From: Eukaryota sp. TZLM1-RC
Taxonomy: Eukaryota; Metamonada: BaSk clade
Direction of reading: 5' to 3'
Length of the DNA stretch: 64,000 bases
Assembly: GCA_040285825.1 (NCBI GenBank)
Contig: JAUPSS010000004.1
Span: 3,603,658 to 3,667,657, forward strand
This document shows positions 50,601 through 58,920 of the stretch, piece after piece (positions within the stretch are counted from its first letter, which is position 1; every line of letters begins with the position of its first letter). Made by a program: the position numbers and the translations under genes. Below the pieces are notes generated by a model. It ran no database searches and was not told the DNA's origin. It worked only from the letters and a program-made list of their open reading frames with translations.

Positions 50601-51154
50601 GCACTGAGTTTGACCATTCTTTGTCATCTATTTCACCTTACTTTTCCAGTTTAAGAAAAGTTACTTCTGAAATCAACACCAATGTTAGTCCATTCTATGC
50701 TAAAAATCGTCATTCCCCATTTAAATCTAGAATGCCCGTGTCTAAAGGTAAAACAAAACGATCAAAATCAACTTTACTTTCTAAATTTGGTGATCTTGAA
50801 TTATTAGAAGATTTATGTTTGATGGATTGCTTAGATGACGACTTTGAACCAAGATCTCCTATGAACCTACAAACCTCTCCAAAAAAAGAAACTCAAAGTC
50901 TACTAACTCCCACGGCATCTGAAATGAATATTTCCTTTGAATTGAATGATAATCTAACCCCTCTGAACAGATCGTTTGACAGGAGGAAGAGCATTTTCAG
51001 CGGAAAGGGTTCTCTTATCGATACCTCTGGTTTCTCAAGTGTTGATGTTCATCAAGACCGCATGCCTTCGTTCACTGAGATGTTTAAAGTGAAAGAAGAT
51101 TTTCTTAGTCCTGGAGAAAAACTCCGTCTTCGATCAAGAAAAGGTCATAGATAG
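47657..51154 (+). CDS. EF-hand plus WD40 repeat protein
   Basis: The 1165-residue product has an N-terminal region with an EF-hand calcium loop (residues 96-107, DTSSSGSITFED, with D, S, S, S and D at chelating positions) and then beta-propeller repeats. Clear WD-type blades include LIHVPFIDCLCCGLDDGRIA, KGVVSGGEDGKLFVWTLD and LIVVGSRSGLVTFY, with a later group around CSFTVGFSDGTIKLVD. The last 250 residues are Ser-rich and look disordered, with a basic KGKTKRSK and an acidic LDDDFEP. EF-hand/WD40 combinations of the WDR49/WDR64 kind are often ciliary in animals. The role here is unknown. A Fanzor relic lies just upstream. Confidence 0.8.
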   Translation: MDYASIESLVRFRLRKPTSTNIVDILLRLSPESFQDIRRHFGGKSILNLHTDDFPTSLSEFDFVKVLKPHVVQYFSADLQDSPLRTALINLFHTIDTSSSGSITFEDLSEYIMSALDRGMTSASDTLTVFARKLGPSSHRPDSLSSPFHIHFPPSKVVHIHRTSFAYLLSSSIAIYSLPFTRTHTIPVASPTAVCSAGKPHTIAVASTWRVYIYDLHTTTILTTFDLPSSVLSLIHVPFIDCLCCGLDDGRIALLLLSSHDVIGTTLPLVSQPAHDAWVTCLACGSSFKGVVSGGEDGKLFVWTLDSITPSCFLNAGSTINLKQRNLRPKLELEGDNSPITAIDMAESLSNLIVVGSRSGLVTFYSPFLSRSCGSVSLGRPIVNVIISPSLSSVLALDQAGRLKVVDIKVLRIVQVLGESSSLVYQSFIQSFDCFRSDKRQTSGTIVVVDREGNSTLLDEERSSGGFGSSMATNSLYASGEEISAAINVVILTATNSVGVVFGSSLFCYDLLDGRFRFSLGGSILKLVNYFSFNGAIYYNFKSTKSITETVSPLSELQSCSFHEQSRKLVLGTSCGILFSFNADNWSPLFYYKLANEPVLDLKFFESNTEKGRQVSLLVYFKCRIVVLNITKPDYPSCITVIRFNSKIVDSELYHVGVKTFLFVSSNDSLFIYELINTLDSSFSSLICKIDFVSVQYLHYCPLLNVVFCLVKEGESGFVHVLCGLSFRIVCVLGLPMTLEDSHVCMETCPVRQIHDDNEEIVSVFLAICNLNNLFIFDLSKLINSIKNFNTSLLTKNSKFQFEFTEHLLCFSFNQLHPLFTTTNREIKVFKIRYVTSTCFPSSISFLKSVPNACSFTVGFSDGTIKLVDALNADGRPLAQLHSPNQSDLIGWHLERSLFIDNPHSPLNVVSDGDQQTRVVFGESLFEISRQIETLLSFFNLEPSLDTSLCRSTSTVSLGSIDSEQTFGSPARNFNLSSLEPCTEFDHSLSSISPYFSSLRKVTSEINTNVSPFYAKNRHSPFKSRMPVSKGKTKRSKSTLLSKFGDLELLEDLCLMDCLDDDFEPRSPMNLQTSPKKETQSLLTPTASEMNISFELNDNLTPLNRSFDRRKSIFSGKGSLIDTSGFSSVDVHQDRMPSFTEMFKVKEDFLSPGEKLRLRSRKGHR

Positions 51155-51271
51155 GCTTGATTTGATTGATTGGGGAGTCAATCAATTGTAAATATTTAAT
51201 TGTAAATATAATGTTTTTTTGTTTTTTTTTAAATTAATTGTTGTATTTAATATTTTATTGTGTTATTAAAA
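51155..51271. other. short spacer between convergent genes
   Basis: AT-rich, with polyadenylation-like AATAAA-type sequences on both strands. Confidence 0.4.
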
Positions 51272-51950
51272 TTACTCTTTCTTATTACCATACACGTCAA
51301 ACTTTGTTAATGTTTGACAAGCACTAACCATTTGAATCACATTCATAAACTGCTTCACTACCATCGGAACTGCCACTATTTTGAGCAATACCAGCACCAA
51401 TGGATGACTAAACCACCGGTAAACATAAGCCAAAACAAAAAACAATTCGTTTCCAAGACAAAGAATGGACATGAACCATCTTTTGGAATAATAAAAGCGG
51501 AGAAGGCGATTCTTGGAGGCTTGAACCTGTTTATGAGAAGTACTGCCAAGAAGGAGGGAGCTTGAGTTAATAATTCAAGAGCCAAACCAATTCATGTGGA
51601 AGTAGTGACTGGAAATGTCAAGGGCGATCAAAACGTTGAAGTGGATCAGATAGGTTGGGTACAGGATCGCCAGTGCAACACATAGACAGGAAGTGGAGAA
51701 GCTTTAGTTAAATAATAAGCTAGTCAAACCGATCAGTGATCATATCAAGTACAGCTCCAAGCTGCGATGATTGGCCTAAAGCACGGGCAACAAAGCCATC
51801 AACACCATCAAGTAAAAAAGAGATGAAGTAAAGGGCAGCACAGAGTCTCCAGTTGGTAAAAGTCCACTTAAAACATATTAGAGAGAGAATGATACGTGCA
51901 TATCCAATGATATTTGGAACGTAGAAATAGACCTTATAATGACTAGACAT
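51272..51950 (-). CDS. CDP-diacylglycerol-inositol 3-phosphatidyltransferase (PI synthase), two tiny introns
   Basis: Three exons (51730-51950, 51588-51701, 51272-51560) join to a 207-residue membrane enzyme that makes phosphatidylinositol from CDP-DAG and inositol. Exon 1 has VPNIIGYARIILSLICF and the CDP-alcohol signature DGFVAR-x8-G-x3-D-x3-D (ending DMITDR). Spliced exon 2 reads STSCLCVALAILYP and ends LDISSHYFHMN. Exon 3 has LRFYYSK and LCLGNELFFVLAY. Each junction restores a residue run typical of eukaryotic PI synthase, and the length is normal for the family. The start is the first ATG (51948-51950). Without splicing, stops follow shortly after DMITDR. Confidence 0.92.
51561..51587 (-). 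other. 27-nt intron in PI synthase
   Basis: 5' GTTTGGCT, 3' ATTAACTCAAG. Splicing rebuilds codon TG|C and removes an in-frame TGA. Confidence 0.88.
51702..51729 (-). other. 28-nt intron in PI synthase
   Basis: 5' GTTTGACT, 3' TTTAACTAAAG. Splicing rebuilds codon CG|C (Arg) directly after the metal-binding DMITD and removes TAG and TAA stops. Confidence 0.9.
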
Positions 51951-52066
51951 CAGCTGATGGCACAAAAATGCTAAGTTTGTTGAGATAATGCTGCCAAAAG
52001 TGAGTTTGTTGATTGCCTAAAATTTATTTATACTTCAATGTTTTTTCACCCATAAAGATTATAAAG

Positions 52067-53550
52067 ATCTCGCCACAAAAAGACATCAAATCTTTTATTG
52101 TTTTTTCTTAAACCAATTTGTGAAAATCAGACAAAAAAATTCCTGCTTCTACTGATAGTCTTACGCTTATAGAAATTGGGAAAGCATTAAAAATAAGTGG
52201 TCCACTTCTATCAGTATTGGCTGCTTCAATATCTTTGTCATATTTTCAATGTTTTTCTTGGCCCTCAAATTCGAGAGCATCTACAGGATTGAGTTTTCAT
52301 CTTTGAACCAAAGTGCCATTTGCAACAATTCAGGAGGCAAAGTCAAAAACAGCTTCAGAGTTCTCAATCCAATCACAGTATACATCACCTCTATCATCAG
52401 AACCAAAATTATTCAGAGAAAGTGTTTCCTTCAGCAGAGGCTCCTTGATACACGAAATTCTTGCAGTTCGTGCCATATTAAAAACAGTGTCTCTAACAGC
52501 ATCATGTATTGAAGAACGATAAGTTATCAATTTCGAACAATTCATGGCATGGCGCAAAGTGAGCTGTGGTGAATTCGAACAATTACATTTTTCTTTTGAT
52601 AAGAATTGATTAATGGGGATATTCAAATATAATCTCCTTTTTGTTACGAACGCTTCATTAGTAGCACACAGTCCAAATCTTTGTGGTACAATGGTTACAA
52701 ACAGTGAAGAATCTGATGACTGATTTTCACAAACATCCTTTTCCAATAACAATGAGTGAAGATCATGATTTAGAACAGCCGAGCTGTTCATAATTTTATA
52801 AAGATCATTTTCATACATCACAGTCAATCGTTTCTGTAATTTTCGAAGAGTGTATTTTAAGTTTCAAAGATTCTTTTCCGGAATATTATCATTGAATGAT
52901 TGGGGAAAGCATCAACTCCATTTTTCTACTTCAATTTTTGAAATTTCTTCATTTAATGCAACAACAGTGGAACTTTGCGTTGTCATTAATAAATCTTCCC
53001 AATCTGCAAATCTTTCAGAAAACTCAGTTATGGAACTTCTACATTCACCAATAAAAGCAGACTGAGTAAGAATAGAGGCATACAACCTAAACCCCCATAA
53101 TGTGGACTAAGATAAGCATGATTAGAACGTTGGTACATGTGACACCCTATCAGTTCAGATAAAACATCAACACGCAATTCACTAAACTTTCGGGCTGCAG
53201 GTTTCGAGATAAGAGGATAAATGGGTCGAAATATATGATTGAAATTTGAATTGACACAGAGTCTTATCATGGTAAATTTGAAGCATATCCAATATCATCA
53301 TTTGGTCAATTTTTCCAGAAATAATATTCAATTTTTCAAATACTTGTTTGGAGATTTCATCGTTCTTGCCTATAAAAGAACCTAGAAGACGAATTGGATC
53401 AGTTGAATATAACTTGGATTGAATTTCAATTCCACCACCTATTGTTGAAATACGAAAAATTGAAAGTAAACACATTTAAGTTCAGTCGAAGGCCAATTTT
53501 GTTGAAGAATTCTTCAAAACATAAAGTTGCTTATTTACTATCGTTAACTC
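52067..53550 (-). mobile_element. family A non-LTR retrotransposon, broken copy
   Basis: On the minus strand: RT C-terminus (RLLGSFIGKNDEISK, 53182-53475), linker (HYGGLGC), then 52330-52827 with CNCSNSPQLTLRHAMNCSK and RGDVYCDW, then eroded C-terminus. The 3' UTR is missing, and it is frameshifted. Confidence 0.8.
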
Positions 53551-53754
53551 GCCTATTACACCACATCACCGATGTAATCAATTATTTTTAAAGAAGGAAA
53601 CATTGAATTCGTAATAAAATTAAATGTATTGCCAGAAAAAGAAAAAATGTCCCAAGGGGACACCTGGTTTAACGTCGCTGGATGATTTCAAAAAAGATTT
53701 AGTAAAAAATAATTCAGAATTGGAGTAGTATATCGTTTGAAATTAAGGTAACAA

Positions 53755-53862
53755 ATTTTACATTTCAAGATTTTGTAGAGAAAATCTTGGTTCAATGATA
53801 GTCGTCCCATTAGTTATGAGTCAATTTAATTAAGTGTGCAAATTCAATAAATACATTTTACA
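53755..53862 (+). mobile_element. family A retrotransposon, 3' terminal fragment
   Basis: It runs from GATTTTGTAGAG to CAATAAATAC and is nearly identical to 14477-14566. Only the end of the element is present. Confidence 0.75.
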
Positions 53863-54568
53863 TGAAATGATTCTTGATACCATAATCATTTGTGAATGAG
53901 GAAAACTGTCACTAAACACTAGTTCATTTAACTAGACATATGAACGAAATTTGCCAGATAACTACTTCAATTATGGGTGTTGCTTCAAGCAGACTAATGA
54001 ATCAATAGATAACCAAGTTCACAAATCCACAGTAGTTCCTACAAACATGGAGAAACTGACTGATAAGTGCATCTGCAAACTACACTGTCATGACTCAGTG
54101 AAATTCAAAATGAGAAAATGAAAAAAAATCCTTGGTAAAATTAACTACATAACATGTAGGCTCCCTTTTCGGTCAAGGACATGACTATCTGATTGTACCT
54201 TAACACAACGAAAGGGAAGATCTTTGAGGTAACAGCTCGGCCCATAGGATGTGTGGTTGACGTCGCCCCTCTCAACAGTCTTAACTTCAACAACCTGTTC
54301 TTTGAGGATGCCTCTATGTACTTGTACAGCTTATCTCAACATGATTCACTAGCTGTTATGTACCACGTAACTTGCAAATCTGCTTCAATTTTTGTCACAA
54401 AAAGCACAATGATTTTGTGTTATTGTGTGTGGTTCAGAAGTGATCAAATTAGTCTACTTCAACGAGTAGGCAGCTACTTCGGCAGTATTGATCATTGATC
54501 AGAAGTATTAACAAAGTTTTATAACAAAGCTATAATAAAGATAAATAAACAATAATCTAGTAATTGTG
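53863..54568. other. intergenic, no firm gene
   Basis: A 101-codon open frame (54193-54498, plus strand) begins without ATG and has no recognisable domain. Otherwise AT-rich. Confidence 0.35.
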
Positions 54569-55099
54569 TTAGAGTTGTTGCCCATTGAACTGGCCATTGT
54601 ATACTCCTTCACCATGCATTCTCATGAAAACAAACTGGCAAACAGCAACACCAGGCTTCAGAATGAGAGTGTTAGGAGATGCATTGTAAATTTCAAGTAC
54701 TTGTTGATTTTTGATGCCGGGGTTCATAAATCCAGCGGTGATATGAATAGCCATTCCAAAGCGTGCGAAGCGAGACCTACCTTCTAAAATGCCACAATAG
54801 GATGGAGAGAGGTGTATCGTTTCCTTGGTGATACCGAGGCAAAGTTGACCAGGCTTAAGTTCAAAACCCTCGTCATCAGAGACGACAACCTTTTCAGTGT
54901 AAGCCTTGTAGTTGCTGGATTCAATCATCGGTATGGCTTCGTTTCGTTCAGGAAAGAATCTGAATTCATTGTCAAGGTGGAGATCAATAGAGGCGCAATT
55001 AACTCTTGATTTGTTGAAAGGGGTGATGGATATGTCCCCAGACTCAATGGCTGATAGGATTTCGTCTTTACTTAGTACAGCTCCGCAGGGAGAGTTCAT
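54569..55099 (-). CDS. dCTP deaminase / dUTPase-superfamily protein
   Basis: The 176-residue protein belongs to the Dcd branch of the trimeric dUTPase fold, which deaminates dCTP to dUTP (some members also hydrolyse it to dUMP). Signatures are VNCASIDLHLDNEFRFF near the N-terminus, EGRSRFARFG (residues about 106-115), HITAGFMNPGIKNQQVLEIYN with the expected catalytic Glu at 136, and a C-terminal phosphate-closing tail rich in Gln and Gly. Such enzymes are common in bacteria, archaea and viruses and patchy in eukaryotes, so transfer is possible. Codon use looks like its neighbours. Confidence 0.85.
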   Translation of the reverse strand: MNSPCGAVLSKDEILSAIESGDISITPFNKSRVNCASIDLHLDNEFRFFPERNEAIPMIESSNYKAYTEKVVVSDDEGFELKPGQLCLGITKETIHLSPSYCGILEGRSRFARFGMAIHITAGFMNPGIKNQQVLEIYNASPNTLILKPGVAVCQFVFMRMHGEGVYNGQFNGQQL

Positions 55100-55844
55100 T
55101 GATTTGATCTAAAGAGGTGGTTGAAAATCACACTTCAATTTCTTCAATTTGACTGTATTACTCTGTTGTCTATTTCAAAGAAAAACAGCAAATGGTTGTG
55201 GTCCAATAAGACATGTGTAATAAATGACACTTTCAATGTTTAAAACTTGTTGAAGTCTTACAAAATATTGTTTCTGTAATTATATTGCAGGTACATGGAC
55301 ACAAACACAGGTTCTTAAACCACAATGAGGAAAATATTGGCTAATGGCGAAACAATATCCCCTATTCAACACAGATTAATCTTCAAACAACTGCTAAAAG
55401 AATTGAAGGATAACGAAAAACTATAGTGCTCACCTTGATACACATTCTATTTAAATACATTGGTTTCAACTACACTCAATTGTTCACTGATCCATCCACA
55501 GACAATTTATCTGAAGCTCAATAGAAGAAAATGGATCTACTCATACAATTAATTAGTGTGGTGCAACAGCAATGAGTTTATTGAGTTGAAGTAAATCAGT
55601 AACTAGTTAATGTCCATGCAATTGATAACTCATGAAACTTGGGAAATATTTACAAATAGAAAGTTGTAACAGAAGGAAAATCAGCTTTGTCGCAATTCAT
55701 CTCCGAAAGTGACAAATGAAAAACGATTATGGATTCTGTTAAACAAGAGAATTAAAAAAAAGGTAGTGTAAAAGATTTGGTAAATAAAATGGAACAAAAA
55801 ATTCACCTCACATGGTTTTAGACGCATGGTTTTTTAGCATGGTT
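55100..55844. other. intergenic, no gene seen
   Basis: AT-rich. Three close ATGGTTTTA-type copies lie at 55811-55850, and I see nothing else. Confidence 0.4.
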
Positions 55845-56193
55845 TTAAACGGCTGGCAAATAAAGAGGAGCCCCGGGAACGTCTGCTGCCAATCTCCTGA
55901 AAAAGGGACATTGTGTTGTTACCAAATTAGGGGTGTTGTCTTGAGAGCAAATTTATATTTGGTATCCAGAATTGCGCTTTTGGCGCCACACTTGGCATGT
56001 GCTGGAATTGTTTCTACAGAAATCTTCCAGACTAAATGATTGCTGGTTACTCCTTTCATTTCTTCTGAACCATTGAACTGAAGAACAGATTAGCCAGTCG
56101 TTATGAAACGTAAGGTTGAGGGAACGAAGCTTCAACAGTAGCACCAGTCTTTATGTCAAAGCCCACCACTGCAATGACGAAGTTTGTGGTCAT
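55845..56193 (-). CDS. possible three-exon small gene, unrecognised
   Basis: Reading from an ATG at 56191-56193 gives MTTNFVIAVVGFDIKTGATV and a stop soon after. If 56078-56109 (GTTTC..TTCTTCAG) and 55897-55922 (GTAACA..TTTTTCAG) are introns, the frame stays open to 55845 and gives 96 residues ending PLYLPAV. The 5' sites and the lack of a CTAAC-type branch in the second differ from the better-supported introns, so this is tentative. The frame also extends upstream of this ATG as MAHSGWFLTL. Confidence 0.25.
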
Positions 56194-56356
56194 GAAAATG
56201 GATTGGATTGGAATTGTGATGAGACTTTGAGATTGATGGCGAATGTTGGTGAAATGAATGAAAAAGAGAAAACCTCCCAAAACCAAGTTGAGGGTTAAAA
56301 ACCAGCCAGAATGGGCCACCAGAAGTCGCGATTGGGGTGACTAGTGCAAAATTTGA
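56194..56356. other. intergenic, no gene seen
   Basis: Sequence between the candidate small gene and the family B element. Confidence 0.3.
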
Positions 56357-58078
56357 GAAATAAGCTCATAAAACTTTAAATATCATTAAACAAAAATACC
56401 CTTCTATAAAAATAGTTGCTTATATGGATGATATATCCTTGATTGGTTCATTTGATTTAGTAGAATTGGTTGCTCAAGTAATTGCCGATTCATATGAAAA
56501 TATTGGGCTTTATCTTAATGCGAGCAAATGCCTTCTGATTGGCTCTTCTGCTCAAGATCTTGTGATAAACGATTCTATTGTCCCTTTTACTAATTATAGT
56601 AGTGATGCTTTTAAGTTCCTTGGTTGTTGGTTAGGAAACGTGCCTCAAATTCAGAATGAATTGCAAGTTATTTTGGAAAAAATGAATATTGAACTTGATT
56701 CAATTTCTTCTTTAGATTTAGAAAAGCATATTAAATTTTTCATGCTTAAAATTTGCTACACTGGGAGAATAACCCACATTTTGAGATCTTGTGCTCCTTC
56801 CACAGCATTAGATTTTTGTCGTTCATTTAATTCATTGAGAACAGAATTTTTTGCTGATTTATTGGATGTAGAACCAGGAATGTTGAAAAGTCACTTATTT
56901 TCTTCAGCAAATTTGGGTGGTATTCGATTTAATAAGTCTTCAATTTTGTGTCAATCAGCATTCTTGGGTGGTGGCAAAAATTTTATTTATGAATTTTCTC
57001 GTAGATTTCCTGATGATTCTCATCTGTTAGTCCCCAATTGCAGTCCCTATTTGTATGAGTTATCTTGTGAACTTGAAAAATTACCGCCACAAATTTGGAC
57101 CAAATGTTTTCCTCAATCAATTCAAGAAATTCCAAACCGATCTCTATTTAATTTACAGTTTTGCTGTAAAAAGCTTCAACAAAAATTGTCAAAGATTTTT
57201 GAAAGCTTGGATTTTGATGTTAGACTTGGCTTGGCCAAGAAAAAGAATCCCGCTTTTGCAAATCTTTTACAAGATATGTGTGACAGTACTTCTTCTGCCT
57301 TAGTAACAACAATTCCACAAGTTTATGGTACTCTCTTCTCCGATTCTGCTTGGACTCTGAATATGAGATTTCGTTCCTTTATCTGGCCTGATAATTTACC
57401 TCATAATTTAATTTGTAAATGTTCTCGAGAAATTACAACTACTCATCTGTTAAATTGTAAACATTTTATTACTTTTAGAAGTAAGGTTCATGATGCTGTA
57501 AGAGACCAGTTATATTGTATGTGTAAATCTCATAGAATTGAATGCTTCTTGGAACCTCTATTGTCAAATCTGTTTGATACAGAAGATGATTTTCATAAGA
57601 ATAATAGAGGTGATGTTATATTACCTGGATTAGATGGAAGTTTTATTTTAGTGGATGTAATGTCTGTTGATCCTTGTATTGCCTCAAATGAAAGGCTAGT
57701 TAATTCTGAAATTCATAATCCCCTTTCAAATGCTGAAAATTTTAAATTCAAAAAATACAATGAACCTTTGTCCAAATTGTTCTGTCTAAAGCATGCAAAA
57801 TACAATTTGTATCCTTTGGTATTTTCCCTTTTTGGTTCACTTTCACCAACTGCTTTACGTTTTTTGGATGATTTTGAAATGATTGTAAAGAGAAGAACTG
57901 GGAGAAATTTTAACAGATTGTATTGGCAAAGTAGAATTGTGTTTTCTATTTTTAAGGGGATGTTGAAGATGGTTTCTGATGCTTTGCTTTCTCTTGGATC
58001 TCACTATGAGAGAGTTGCATCTAGTGTTTTTGTTCTGGGAGAGATGGATTTTTTAGATGTTTATTTATAGGTTTTGAA
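56357..58078 (+). mobile_element. family B non-LTR retrotransposon, longest open copy
   Basis: A 548-codon ORF (56424-58070), with the frame open some 20 codons further upstream. It begins in the RT catalytic box (KIVAYMDDISLIGS, the xxDD motif C), so everything N-terminal is lost by 5' truncation. It continues with FLGCWLGNVPQI, NLGGIRFNKSSIL, a C/H zinc motif (CKCSREITTTHLLNCKHF) and a restriction-like endonuclease (RGDVILPGLDG, LVDVMSVDP, NAENFKFKKYN), ending in MDFLDVYL. Family assignment is RLE-type LINE. The ORF itself is unbroken, so the insertion is fairly recent. A family A copy sits in its 3' UTR. Confidence 0.88.
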
Positions 58079-58846
58079 CTAATGAAGCATTTGTAACAAA
58101 AATGAGATTATATTTGAACATCCCCATTAACCAATTATTATCAAAAGAAAAATGTATTTGTTCGAATTCACCTCAACTCACTTTGCACCATGCTCTAAAT
58201 TGCTCTAAATTGATAACTTATCGTTCTTCATTACATGATGCTGTTAGAGACACTGTTTTCAATATGGCACAAACTGCAAGGATATCGTGTAACAAAGAGC
58301 CCCTGGTGAAGGAAACACTTTCTCTGAATAATTTTGGTTCTGATGATAGAGGTGATGTATACTGTGATTGGATTGATAGTTCTGAAGCTATTGTTGACTT
58401 TGTCTCATGTAATGTTGCAAACGATACTTTGGTTCACAGAAGAAAACTTAATCCTGTGGCTGCTCTGGATTTTAAAGCAAAAGAAAAACATAGAAAATAT
58501 GATAAAGAAATTGAAGATGCAAATGTCGATAGAAATACACAGCTGGTTTTTATTGCTTTCCCATTTTCGATAAATGGAAGATTATCAGTTGAAGCAGAAA
58601 CTTTTTTGGATGACTTCCAAAAAATGGTGAAAGAAAAAACAATGAAAAGATTTGATATTTTTTATGGCGTTCACGGATTCAATTTGCCATTATTAATAGA
58701 TTACCGCGGTTTTTCAATCGAATTAGAGAAGCTTTAGCTAGACAGCAAGCAAATCAAGATTTTGTAGAGGAAATCTTGGTTTAATGATAGTCGTCCCATT
58801 AGTTATGATTTAATTTAATCAAGTGTGCAAATTCAATAAATACGAT
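58079..58846 (+). mobile_element. family A retrotransposon inserted in the family B 3' UTR
   Basis: It is 5'-truncated and contains the zinc motif (CICSNSPQLTLHHALNCSK), the endonuclease (RGDVYCDW, IVDFVSCN, KEKHRKYD), the C-terminus and the 3' UTR ending CAATAAATACG. It is flanked by the 12-bp direct repeat ATAGGTTTTGAA (58067-58078 and 58847-58858), a target-site duplication of family B sequence. One frameshift near 58660 spoils the ORF end. Confidence 0.88.
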
Positions 58847-58920
58847 ATAGGTTTTGAATAAAGTTAAAATTAAATAAAAAAAAGTGTAATTAAAGAAAAT
58901 AAGCTCATTATTTTCACTAC

